Of a stretch of 64,000 bases of DNA, positions 10,777 through 21,456 are shown one piece after another (the first letter of the stretch is position 1; each line of letters starts with the position of its first letter). The stretch is taken from positions 3,250,001 to 3,314,000 of the forward strand of contig JAUCEF010000003.1 of assembly GCA_033558025.1 (NCBI GenBank). The letters are read 5' to 3'. A program made the translations under genes and the position numbers. The notes beneath the pieces were generated by a model. That model ran no database searches. It worked only from the letters and a program-made list of their open reading frames with translations, and had not been told where the DNA came from. The DNA comes from Phytophthora sp. 'mugwort' (Eukaryota; Oomycota; Peronosporomycetes; Peronosporales; Peronosporaceae).

Positions 10777-12575
10777 ATGGTGAAGCTCTTTTGTGCGATC
10801 GTTGGCGTGGCGGGCAGCGCGTTCGAGGTCAACATCGACGAGTGTGCGTCGGTTTCCGCCTTGAAGAAGGCGATCAAAACAGAAAACGCAAAGACGATCA
10901 CGTGCGACGCCAAAGAACTGCAGCTCTTCCTGGCAAAGAGGAACGCCGAGTGGCTCGAGTCCGACTCAGAAGATGTGAAGAAGCTGAAGAAGGGTGAGAA
11001 GACCGTTGCAGTTGAGGCTTTAACAAGCGAAGAGAAAGAGCTACAGGGGGAGTCTAGCCTACTGAAAGTGTTGTCAGGTATGCCGAAGCCATCCACGGAC
11101 CAATTTTCGTGCTGGTGGTGTTTCCAAAGGAAATGGCAGAACACCGACACGAACCCCGTAACAGCTCGAAGGAATGGTTGACAGAGTTTCACCAAGAGAG
11201 TTGAGCTTCAGTCATTGCTGTTCGGTGGAAACTTGAGCAGCTTCGTCGCCCGACCTCTCCCTGTGAAGATTCGAGCTCAGAAGAAATGGCTGGATAAATC
11301 GGAACGGAATCCTAAACTACAACAAAAGATATTCGTGTTAGATGATGCCGCTCCATGTCTGGAGTTTAAAAAATCTGATCTTCAGCGAAAGCGCGCTGAG
11401 ACCGTTTCGCATTGGACGGACGGAGAGCTCTCACTATTATTTGTGTGGGATTTGGTCTTTCGCAATGTGCTCGATCTGATGTTTACTCGGGCACGCATCG
11501 ACCGCTACTCGAACTACTGCTCATCAACGCGAAAGAAGCGTCCTGACTTCTTATTTATCCTGAGTGATGTTTCCGTCTTTCGCGGCGAGGAGAAATCACC
11601 TAATGTCAACATCAGTGTGGCCAGCGCGGAGCTTTGTTCGAAACTGGTGTGGGCATATGGAGGTATGCCGTATGTGTTTGGCTACGCTGCGTCGGGCTAC
11701 AATATTGACTTACTTGCTCTGCATCGGGATGATGATGGAAGCGTGACGAAGACCCCTATGGAAGTCGTCAACCTTGAAGTTAAGGAGCACCTGTTTGAAG
11801 CTGTACTTGCGCTTTTAAACTTGTCGTTGCTTTTCCCAGCCATTGTGGAAGCGTGCCCAGCGAATGGAAAAGATGAATACAGGGACATTATTCGAGTGGA
11901 GTTTGCTGTGCGGCTGTCTCAACGTTCGTCGAGAAAATATTTCCGATACTAGCAGTTTTGACCGCCTGAAACAGTTATATGGTCGTATGGAACAGGCTGG
12001 TGTTCCCAATGTTAATCATCTCACATATCTGCGTTTACAAAAGATGCCTCTATCGTTTCAACCTCGCGGAACGATGGTGAAACCATCAAACCTGCTAAAA
12101 TTATTTGGCGCCCTCCGAGACGTTCTTCAGGCTCTGGTGGCTCTTCATCGTTTGGGTGGATTCATCGTGATATCCGCTGGTCAAATGTGTTATGGCAACG
12201 GGAAGGCGGCTCATGGTTTTTGATCGATTTCGCCGATGCAGTTACTTGTCCCCAGCCATCTTCAAGTGGCCAACATTTGAGTGTCGATGAACATGACCCC
12301 GAGATTTGGTGGATGAAGGCGTCCACACTACTGCTGTTGACATTTGGGCTGTAGGATTCTTGATTGAGACTAGCGAGGTGAGATGGCTGGACTTTGCCGA
12401 AAGATCGTCACTTCATGAGCGGCTGATGGAGAAAGTTCCAGCAGCACGACCAAGTGCAGAAGAAGATTTGGCTAATTTGGAAGCGCTTGAAGAAGCAGCA
12501 AAGAGAGAGCAGGAAGCTAATCGCGAGTTGCAGCACGGCGGAAACTCTTGTCAGAGTCGAACACAGTCTCGTTAG
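10777..12575 (+). pseudogene. Crinkler (CRN) effector remnant with nuclease-like and kinase-like C-terminal parts
   Basis: CRN proteins are modular oomycete effectors that are delivered into host cells; the N-terminus acts in delivery and the C-terminus in function. The chosen start (10777) gives the typical opening [10 protein letters not shown], about 11 codons after an upstream in-frame ATG. The LFLAK motif (LQLFLAKRN) is near 10920. The segment like the HVLVVVP junction (VLVVF, near 11111) lies in a shifted frame, bounded by indels and a TGA at 11179. Downstream, RPDF (about 11540) and FRGEEK (about 11580) look like a PD-(D/E)XK nuclease core, and HRDIRWSNV (about 12160), LIDFADA (about 12220) and DIWAVGFLI (about 12340) look like a kinase catalytic loop, DFG position and subdomain IX. 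Several frameshifts break it. No classical signal peptide is evident. Confidence 0.75.
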
Positions 12576-13078
12576 CGAAATCTTTCGACACACAAATACG
12601 ATGAAAATGAAAGCGACTCTTTCAGTTAATTCACTTCTATTTTTGCTTAATTTCTTTAAAGTGGTGAATCTTTTACATCTTTGCTCTGCTTTTCTATTTC
12701 AAAAACTATGAAGTTAGTAGTATAGAAATATGACTTACTCACGGGAGCAAACCTCGCTAACAAGAGCGCATTAAAGCAGCACAGAAGCGGTACTACCAGC
12801 GCACACCGACGCTCGCTTATCGTATCAAAAGAGCTACGACGACAAGAATAGAGACCAGATTCGAGCTTGCAAGCGTAAGCCCAAACCGAACTTATTCAAG
12901 GCGAAGTCGAACTTAACAACGAAACCGAACATAATTAATAAAAAAAATTCTCAGATAAAAAGTCAAGCCCAATCAATATAGCCAACCCTTAAAATTTTGA
13001 CCGAAGAACTCGGAGACCTTCCCCAGTACCATTCATCCGGGTGGTTTTGGCATTCGACAGAGGATAGGTGGATGCTGA
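12576..13078 (+). other. Left boundary zone of the viral element, coding debris
   Basis: AT content rises here. A plus-strand frame near 12760-12960 carries basic peptides (KAAQKRYYQR, YDDKNRDQIRACKRK) that resemble the basic tracts of viral nuclease-type proteins, but no domain is certain. No inverted repeat matching the right end was found, so the true left end of the element is not placed. Confidence 0.3.
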
Positions 13079-13576
13079 ATGGTAAAATATCCATGCCCAG
13101 CCTATCATCCTAATGTAAATCCGAGATGCTACTGCAATACCACAAACAAGCGGCACTTCCTTATGATCGATAAGGATGAGAACCGTCACTTCGTTGGCTC
13201 TGAATGCGTTAAGCTATTTGGCGGGCACTACAAAGTATGTCTCAGACGCCAGAGTCGGTACCGAGGTAGTTATAAGTATTGCAAGGAATGTCGAGACCGT
13301 GGTCTAATATCATTTAGTGATGGGATTTGGAAATATGAAAATAGAAAGCCTATTTCACTATTAGGTGTGGATGACGGCTACATCTACTTCCTATTTAGGT
13401 GCGATACCGTATTTGAAGCCTCTAAACAGGATTTAGCTCGCAATCTACTACCACAAACAATTATTGGTACCGGTAAGCACCACGACAAATCCCTTCAATG
13501 GATTAAGGCTAACGCGATTGGATATTATAACTGGCTTAAAACCTCCAACAAGCCATATGCCAAATATTTGAATTAA
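13079..13576 (+). CDS. Cysteine-rich protein, first gene of the viral element (intact)
   Basis: Uninterrupted 165-residue frame starting at the first ATG. The N-terminal half has paired cysteines and histidines (CYCNTTNKRHF, GSECVKLF, YCKECRDRG) that could bind zinc. The C-terminal half is rich in aromatic residues (GYIYFLFRC, IGYYNWLK). I do not recognise the family. Its intactness next to many broken viral genes could be chance, as it is short. A short inverted repeat (ACCATTCA/TGAATGGT) flanks the start (about 13027-13083). Confidence 0.55.
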   Translation: MVKYPCPAYHPNVNPRCYCNTTNKRHFLMIDKDENRHFVGSECVKLFGGHYKVCLRRQSRYRGSYKYCKECRDRGLISFSDGIWKYENRKPISLLGVDDGYIYFLFRCDTVFEASKQDLARNLLPQTIIGTGKHHDKSLQWIKANAIGYYNWLKTSNKPYAKYLN

Positions 13577-13635
13577 TTATTTTCAGATTTTTTGTAAATG
13601 GCTAAGATATAAAGTTGATCCTGACTAGCCGAGCG

Positions 13636-13757
13636 CCGCCGCCTACGCGGCGGTAGGTTTAGTTTTGGTCCCAGTATATTGAAATCCCCACATAAGATAT
13701 TTTTTTATTTTCAATTAATCGTTTTATTATATTTCCACCAATGGCCGCCTTCGGCGG
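13636..13757. repeat. Two GC-rich palindromes in AT-rich DNA
   Basis: CCGCCGC-CTAC-GCGGCGG (13636-13653) and CCGCC-TTC-GGCGG (13745-13757) are perfect stems with tiny loops, standing out from the surrounding AT-rich sequence. They lie between the first ORF and the polymerase gene, just before the tandem repeats that share the CGCCTTCG core. They may act as a terminator, a replication element or a mobile palindrome. Confidence 0.7.
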
Positions 13758-13781
13758 AAGATTGTTTTAGCGAATGAGAGA

Positions 13782-13904
13782 CGCCTTCGCTGCGCTCGGC
13801 AGCCATGCTATTTTAACCAACGGCGGCCCGCCTTCGCTGTGCTCGGCAGCCATGTTATTTTAACCAACGGCGGCCCGCCTTCGCTGTGCTCGGCAGCCAA
13901 TGAG
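13782..13904. repeat. 47-bp tandem repeat, 2.6 copies
   Basis: Units start at 13782, 13829 and 13876. Each begins CGCCTTCGCTG and contains GCTCGGCAGCC, followed by ATGTTATTTTAACCAA and GGCGGCC. Units 1 and 2 differ at only two positions, so the duplication is recent compared with the decay of the genes around it. Confidence 0.8.
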
Positions 13905-14035
13905 ATTGCGGCTAGAATCACGTTATGGCGTGACAGAGGACGGAGCGATGCTAGCGTTGACTATTAGGATACAAGGTCCAATAATTATAAAGTCATATCT
14001 ACGAAGAATAATATAAGCAAGAATATATAAGCAAC

Positions 14036-16859
14036 ATGTTCGCATACGAGCTCGAAAGACTAAAGAGATTGAATATTCAAGATATCAAATGGGGTAGCAG
14101 CTATCGTGTTAAGGTACGTGGTAGAACCGGTAAGATGGTTTACGTTAGCAACCTTTGACGCCCAATCAACCAGAGGTTGTTGGCTAAGCAGTACAATGTT
14201 TCAATTGAAGACCTTGAGAAGCACATGTCGCCTGACTACAAGGCTGACCTTAAGTACCGTATTTACAATGGTAGTCACGTAGAATCACACATATGAGGGT
14301 TTGAGCCTTCTGTTTTCTACTACAAGCTCGAGAACGTTTTTTTCGACTTAGACGAGTGCGTTTAAGGTAAATGTTGCTCTTGGGTACGAACTTGTGAGCA
14401 AGACCGATCCTGATGACACTCGCTACTTCTAGCCAAAATCTCGTTAATACTTATGTATTCAATAAGCCTGTCGCTATTAATAGCAAGGCTGGTATTCGAA
14501 AGAAGTTGATTTCGGAAATCCGGTCTATGGTGTTGGCTGACAAACTGAACTACCCAGCTCCGGGAATAAGCGAAAGGCGATCACTGCATTCAAGATTTTC
14601 ATCTACCATCGCGACCATGCTCTTGGGGATAGCGAAGCTGTTATCCCTAAGGTTATCCGCGAAAACAAGCATATAATCAGCTTCCCTAAGACCAAAAAAC
14701 AAGTGCGTCTTCCACTGCATCGTCTGGCATACATTCCAGAGCTCTAAGAAGGATCCTCGCAGAATTCAGGCACAGGTGAAGGAGGCATTCAAGCGCTACG
14801 CTCTTTCAAGGGGATTAAATATACGCTGAGTCTGTTTAGAAGCTTCAAGCCTATTGACCTACTACAGCTCGATGAGGTTGAGGACTGCTTTCAACTTGGT
14901 ATTAATGTATATAGCATGGATGTAACTTCTGGAAATGTAGAATGCATTCGTAGATCGGAGTATGAAGCTATGGATATTTTATCACACGAGAATCACGTTC
15001 TATCAACGCCCAGCGTGAGCTATTCAAGCGTTTCGATCTGGATATGCTTGCTGATGGAGTGTCGCTACCTGGTCATGTATCAGACCTGCTTCAATACTCT
15101 CCAATATCCGGATAAGAAACCTGCTGACGCATCCCAATTTCCAGCTAAGCGCATGAGTGGCTACAAGAGTCAGGACGCTAAGGCAAAGCGAAAAATTGGT
15201 ATGACACTCGAGCACTTGAATACATTGCTGCAAAATCAAAATTATCTGTGTGGTCTATGTTACTGCCAGCTGACCGCTAATACCGCTTCAGCAGATCGTA
15301 TCAACAATAATCTTGGCGGCAACATCTTGATCAGCTGTGTGAAGTGCAACACCGCTCGTAAGGGCATGTCCTCAAGGGATTTCGGTATAAGAAATTGATT
15401 GAGTTCAAGTCGGATAGGGTGGTATATTCTATCGGGAGGAGGAGGGTATATATGCTAAGATGAAGGCCAATATCGCTGGAGGTCCATCTATTATCTTCAA
15501 TCGCTACGCTAAGCGTAATCGGACGAAGATTCGTGGTAGCAAGGTCTGTAAGAAACTTATCGAATGCGATGCTAACGCTTTGTACCTGTGGGCGCTTGGT
15601 AATGAGATGCCATGCGGTCGATTGACAACAGTTGAGGCGTATTTTTTTAATTTTTTTTATGGTATCATCGACGACATCACTAATGACAAGGTCTTTGGCT
15701 TTCTCGAGTGTGATATTCGCACACCAGACCACCTCAAACATTACTTTGGTAAGATGACCCCAATTTTCAAGAATGTGCTGATCGACTGTACGAATGAGAG
15801 CGTCATTGATAAGCACATGTTTGATTACAATGAGGCACGCAAGCAAAGCCAGCTCGTAAGCTGATTGGTAGCTACTTTGGTGAAAAGATTCTTATATATA
15901 CACACCTTTGCTTAAGTGGTACCTTTCTCATGGTATGGAGATCACGAAGACTCACTGCTTTATCAAGGCCAGTTCTCACAAGGCTTTTGCTTCATTTATG
16001 GAGGCTGTATTAAACTCTCAACGAGAAGGTGATGTTGATAAGTCTAAGGCGATGATTGCTGAGATGATGAAACTTGTAGGCAACAGTGCTTTCGGTCGAT
16101 CTGGAATGGACATGAGCAAGCACAAAGAGGTCAAGTATGAGTCGAACGACAAAGCTATTAGGAGCAAGATCGAACACTTTACATTCCATGGGTTGGAGGA
16201 GCTTAATGATGCGTGTGAAATAACCATGAAGAAACGCCGACTCAATAACAAGAACCCAATCCATTTGTCGATTACTATCTATCAGCTTGCTAAGCTACGT
16301 ATGTTTCAGTTCTGCTACGACTGCATAGATTTCTACTTCGACGGCTCTGACTTCCAGTATCAGGAGATGGACACTGATTCGGCTTATATCGCTTTCAGCT
16401 GTGAGAAATCGTTTCAAGACTGTATCAAGCCTGAGCTACGTGCCTACTTCAAGGAGCACAAGTACGATTGGTTCCCACGCGACTACAACACCGAGGTAGC
16501 TAAGTTTGATCGCCGTACCCCTGGCCTGTTCAAGGATGAATGGCCAGGTGACGCTATGGTCTCACTATCGTGTAACAACTATATTTGCTATCTACCCGAC
16601 GAATCTTACAAGGTCAAAGTTTCAGCAAAGGGTGTTCAGCAGGGAGGTGGTCGAAACAGTGATGTTCGTAGTCCTGATGGGTTTGAGACTGTTGTACGGG
16701 ATCGCATCACGCTAAAGGTACAAACAAGGGTTTCAGACTATCGAAAGAAACCGAATCTATCATCATCTATACTCGAAACAAAACAGCGCTCAATTACTAC
16801 TACGACAAGCGTCGAGTACTTGAAAATGGTATCACGACTGAAGCACTTGATATTTAAGT
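14036..16859 (+). pseudogene. polB: Protein-primed type DNA polymerase B of the viral element
   Basis: Replicative polymerase of the Polinton type. The start ATG at 14036 opens a basic N-terminus that meets a TGA at 14156. Upstream coding resumes in several frames. The palm motifs are clear: motif A DANALYLWA at about 15568, motif B KLVGNSAFGR at about 16070, and motif C DTDSAY at about 16370. The conserved C-terminal tail KTALNYYYDKRRVL is present near 16790 but in a frame shifted from motif C. An HNH-like insert interrupts the region before motif A. At roughly 940 codons it is near the usual size, but stops and frameshifts before motif A and near 15,870 and 16,720 make it inactive. Confidence 0.85.
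15150..15370 (+). other. HNH-type zinc domain lying inside polB
   Basis: Within the polymerase reading region, CGLC (15249), SADRINNN (about 15290) and SCVKCNTARK (about 15335-15363) give the C-x2-C...DRI(D/N)N...C-x2-C-N pattern of HNH endonucleases. The usual GH..GN block reads LGGNILIS and seems shortened, so the metal-binding His may be missing. The palm motif A follows about 200 bases downstream, so the domain sits between the N-terminal region and the palm. Confidence 0.65.
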
Positions 16860-16900
16860 AACTACCCACTGAGGATATTTTTTTAATGTAATTATAGATC

Positions 16901-17918
16901 ATGGACACGCTAATAAAGAAATTCTACTATGACCCAAAACCCGGTTTTATTGGGACTCAAGCTCTGTATCAGAAGGCAAAGGAGTTAGATCCTAAGATAA
17001 CTTTCAAAATCGTAAAAGATTGGTATGCGAGTCAGACCGATATTCAACGATTTCAGGAGCAAAGAAGCGATTCAATGGCTTTAAAATAGCTTCGCATAAC
17101 CCAACTCCTGGCAATTGGATCTTGGGTTTTGGGAGAAACGACCTATTTTGACTGCTATCGACATCAATTCAAGGCTGGGCTTTGAGAAGCTCTTATCAAA
17201 CAAGACGGCAGCAACTGTGTTAGCAACGCTTAAAGTGTTTGTTCGCCTCCATACGGTGAATATCATTACAGGCGATAATGGTAGCGAGTTCATGAACTCA
17301 CCGGCTCAAGAATTCGTCAAATCCAAGAAATTTGAGCACTACAACAACGAGCCCGGTGAACATGGTACTATGGAAAAAATCGCAATCTTATCGCCGATGT
17401 TATTGAAAACTACAATAGCACGTTTCATCGCTGGATTGGTATGACCCCGAATGAGGCAATAGGCAAAGTAATGCATGCGGATCTGAGTCATAATAAGGTG
17501 GAAGCCGATAGAATTGAAAAGGAGTTTGAGGTTGGATGAAGTGTATTATACCGTCTCAAGAAGCAGGCATTTGATAAAGAAGCTGCTTGATGGAGCAAAA
17601 CCGTCTATACAATAGTTGGAATTGATGGCTACCGAGTCCAAATCCGTTCAAAAAATGGTCATACCCTCTACAAGGCACCAAACGATCTTAGAATAGTTAA
17701 AACAGAGACTACAGATGCTACTATCATTCGAGGCGATATTCTTGAGGCGGAAAAGATCTTGGATCACAAGATACGGTCTCGGAAGTACAAATATCTTAAG
17801 ATGGCTTGGTAATGAGCCTGACTCCTGGGAGCCACAAGATAATCTGCGGTTGATTAACAAGAACAAGAGACCAACTCTGGAGAAGGAGTATTGGGCAACA
17901 AAAACATATGAGCCATGA
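16901..17918 (+). pseudogene. Retroviral-type (rve) integrase with C-terminal chromodomain
   Basis: Integrase of the Polinton group, which inserts the viral DNA into the host genome. The N-terminal part (MDTLIKKFYYDP...) is followed after a frameshift by the catalytic core with LTAIDINSR (first Asp, about 17160) and ITGDNGSEF (second Asp, about 17275). After GTMEKI the sequence jumps to IADVIENYN, so the conserved block with the catalytic Glu appears deleted. At the end, AEKILDHK (about 17750) and DSWEPQDNLRLINKNK (about 17820-17865) form a chromodomain. The gene starts about 40 bases after polB. Frameshifts and stops show that it is dead. Confidence 0.8.
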
Positions 17919-18004
17919 TTAGCTATAAAGTTAAATTGATAAGAGACACCCTCTGGCTTTGACCCATATATGTTTCAATATTTTTAATGAGATTATGAAT
18001 TATA

Positions 18005-18325
18005 TGACTTGATATAGACACTCATCTCGCAATAAAGTGCCTCAGTTGTATAGAGAAGGAACGTGAGCTTGTAAGGCTTCGACGCAAGCTGTGGATCATC
18101 CAAGAAGTAAGTCAAATCAAAAATGGGTTGCTTAACCTTGATGCAACAGCGAATTTCCGTAAAAAGGTAGTCAATCAAACGTATCAACACGAATTGGAAG
18201 AAATCTTTGGCGTTCCGTTCCATTGTATCAAAGACCGATATCTAAATCTTCTTAATGAACGAAACCGAATCGGTCATACATATCTACCTTTCCGTCATGA
18301 CTCAGTTCTGCCGAGCTATTGGTAG
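18005..18325 (+). CDS. Unassigned small viral-element protein
   Basis: A continuous plus-strand frame without an obvious ATG start until 18128. It has CLSC and a charged stretch (EKERELVRLRRKLW), then HELEEIFGVPF and a C-terminal LNLLNERNRIGHTYLPF. I do not recognise it. It follows the integrase on the same strand. Confidence 0.35.
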
Positions 18326-19840
18326 AGAAGTTATGACTACTCATTATTTTATGACTCACAACATATAGGATCAATATATTTCCAAATTTCATATCACTCG
18401 CTCAGAGAGAGCAAAAACGGCAGGAGCTCCTTGAAAGAGCTCAGTGTCGCGTTCGTCAAGCTAAGGCGAAGCGTGAGATGTACGAAGGCGTTTCGTGGGC
18501 TACTGTCATTTCCAATGGGACCGCTATAGCCCCTTAGAAAACAACTTCCACAACTCAGACAGACTCATCCGAGTCTGCTGAGACCTTAAAAAAAAACACT
18601 GATTGATGAAATACTCCCAGACAAACCTGAGGTATCAACACCTAATTTGCTACCTGTGATGACCGATGCTGAAGTTGATGCTCGTCCTCAAGTATCTGAT
18701 TCTTGGGTAAATATATCACCTCAAACGATCGATATGGAGCTGATGCCACTCCACAAACAGTAGATGCTGAAACAAACACAAAAATAGATTGTAGATACTG
18801 AGGATCAAGTAGCTGCACGATCATGGATTAAGAATTTATTTACCCTCAATCCGGCCTGGGCAGCGCTTCGAGTTAAGCCAATTAAACGGAAAACTGGTAA
18901 GGATGACAATCGATACTATCTGGTAGTAAAGGTTCATTAATAAACATCAGAACGGGTAAAAAGAGTAAGTCTTATCAATCGATTGACTGGGTTGCTACTG
19001 AGCAAAAGCTCAGGGATATCTGGTACGAGGGTGAAAGCAAATCGATCGATGAGGTCAGTTGAAGATCCGCTTTATCATGCTTCACTAATGAAAGATCGGT
19101 TGGAAAACAACGATTCGAGCGAAAACGTAAGGGGGAAGATTTTGAAGATCATTCTAAAGGATCGCAGTCTACCTAATATCACCTTTGATAAAAAAGCAAC
19201 TTCCACAGCTACTGATGATGAGTCGAGTAAGTTAAGACTGTATTGGATCATTTTCCAAAACAAGGAAATGCTTGAGTCAAATGGGTTGAAAAAAGCATCG
19301 CTTCTATCTTCAAAGGTACTTTCAAGTCGAATGTAATTGGTCGAGATGAGTACGTATGGATCGATAATGGTTTAATTGGGGTTCCTGGTAAAGAGTCAAA
19401 CCTGACTCATAAGGCAACTATCAAAAAGATAAGTTGGTCATCGACACTCAATCAATTCTTGGAAATGGTAAAGAGCAGAGGATTGGAACTCAGTTGGGTA
19501 AGTAAATCTGATAAGGAACTGACTGCTAAAACATATAATGGTATTGATGACGAAGACATTGAGCCTTGACATGGGACTAAATATGGCTTAGACGAAGGTA
19601 TGAACGAGAAGCTATCCAACCCTGATAACGACGCGAAGCTAATCCTTTGACAATATTACCGACATCTCTTAGAAAAGAAGGTAAGCATTCCTTTTCGCCT
19701 CTAACCGATTGTAGATTCTGAGACTCGCGTAAAACCTTACTCCACGTACTACTTCGGGAGCCAATGCGTGATAGAATACTTAGTATCAGAAACAAAGATC
19801 ATAAGTTGGTTCAGGAAAGATTTGGAGTAATTCGATGAAG
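18326..19840 (+). pseudogene. Decayed coding stretch(es) of the viral element, unassigned
   Basis: Plus-strand frames with viral-like composition but many stops. An Arg/Lys-rich helix is near 18410-18480. A more protein-like part at 19325-19570 contains DEYVWIDNGLIGVPGK and LNQFLEMVKSRGLELSWV. I cannot name a domain. Confidence 0.35.
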
Positions 19841-19853
19841 GTTTGTGCGCTGG

Positions 19854-20900
19854 ATGGATACTTTCCTTTCTCTGCTGAGTGGTTTGGAAGATGCTTATCG
19901 AACGGCGAATGATATAGAAGCTCCTGCAACCGAAACGGAGCTAAAAATGATAAAAAATGTTAATGATAATCTCAAAATTATTAGAGAGGCCAGTTTTAGT
20001 AATGCTACCGATGTCAAGCAGCCAAGTGCTGAGATTTATCATGAAGATGTTTTACAGAAGCTCCACGATGAGTCAGAAGCTGCATTCATGAAATATGGAG
20101 AGGCTCAGAAGCGATATGAAGAAGCTAAGCAGGCTGTTAAGTCATTGAATAGCAAGGCTGCTAGATCTGCATTGGAGGCGTCTACATCGGCGAAAAGGGT
20201 TACCAAGGCTGGCTATCAAGCTAAAGCTAAAAATGTTCAGTGTTTTTTTATGCTTAATGATCGAAGGGTGAGAGGAGTTATGAATGATATGCTTCATGCG
20301 GTTGGTGGTAGTAGTCTTAAAGGGCGAGGTTTGATTGGAGCTGGCGTGGAAGGTGTAGTTCGCCTCGGAAGAACGTATAATCTTAATGAGATTCAAGGTT
20401 TGGCGACCCCGAGTGCCTACGGTTTTTATCGACAGCTTGGTAGCAAGTATATTCGACTACCAGATCTTGATGCTAAGACCCTTGTAATTGTACAGCCTAA
20501 TCGGTGTAAATGCGGGCCTAAATGCCAGATCACTGATAGTCTCCAGTCCATGATTAGAACCTAGTCTATAAGAACCATATCGATCAAGCTTCGTATGATA
20601 AGCTATCTAGCGATGATAAAAAACTGTTCAAAGAGATTCTCGCCATTAACCATCTCCAATATAATTTCCACGATAAGCTCACCGACCCTCTGGAGACTCT
20701 TCGTGCTGAGTACGACAAACCGAAAGGGGAGTGGAGCTGGGAAACGACAATCCGAGCATCATCAAGCAGCTCAAGTCTTTCACGGTGGATATGTACAGCA
20801 ATCGAATGATTGACGATAAAGAGTTCAAGGAAATTATCACTCGACTTATTATAAACTATGAAATTTCACACTACTCTAATTGTTACCTGGTTTGTTATAA
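19854..20900 (+). pseudogene. Putative virion-associated protein with coiled coil and conserved helical C-terminus
   Basis: From the ATG at 19854 a 236-residue frame has a coiled-coil-like region (KYGEAQKRYEEAKQAVKSL), then GRGLIGAGVEG, TYNLNEIQGL and a cysteine-bearing CKCGPKC. After a frameshift near 20555 the coding continues (LSSDDKKLFKEIL, about 20610) to LGNDNPSIIKQLKSF and a final amphipathic helix (about 20730-20860). The combination of a GRG..G motif, a Y-L-P strand segment and a C-terminal GNDNP-type helical domain recurs in large proteins of Polinton-related elements, as far as I remember. A minor virion or scaffold role is only inferred. Confidence 0.5.
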
Positions 20901-20921
20901 TATTCGGTTTAATATAAACTA

Positions 20922-21437
20922 TGTTCGTCTTTAATCCCCGCATTATTTCCAGTTCAGGTGGTAGCTATGGCGATAACGCTGATCTCAACGTCGCTGAGCT
21001 TAAAGCCATTATGAAGAATCTGATCATTCATGATCGTCCCCAGAAGACTCAGCTGTGTGGGCTGCTGATCTAGATAAGTCTATCAAGAAAGTAGATGCTT
21101 CAACACAGACTGAAGGCGGACGCGTATGGGCTTACCAACCGAAGAAAAAAAAGACTTTGAAGATGTTTGTTATCTAAGCAATACCGTTCCTCACCAGTTT
21201 ATTTCAATATTCTCGATACATGTTACTTTTTTTGTCGTTGATACTAATTTCAAGTATGGCAGACTCTCCTTCGGGGGTTTTGGTCGGGAGGAAAACACTA
21301 TCGCCAAGAACAATATTTTATCAGCCTGGAGCATGGTCGAGCCCACAATCTGGCACGGTTCATCAGTAACTAAACTGGGTTTGAGTCCTTACTTGGTCCG
21401 CATCCCATTGTATAGCATTACCAATGATACTTCTTAG
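20922..21437 (+). pseudogene. Unassigned viral-element ORF, frame-shifted
   Basis: Starts with MFVFNPRIISSSGGSYG (about 20922) and continues through several frames. DASTQTEGGRVWAYQPKKKK is near 21090, and the last part is an open frame ending at 21437 with SWSMVEPTIWHG-like aromatic content. It ends about 20 bases from the convergent end of the fibre gene. No domain recognised. Confidence 0.35.
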
Positions 21438-21456
21438 AAAACCAGTCGACGGTGTA

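Noticed and set aside
13782..13904. Possible CRISPR-like array
   Set aside because: Only 2.6 directly abutting units without unique spacers, and a eukaryotic context.
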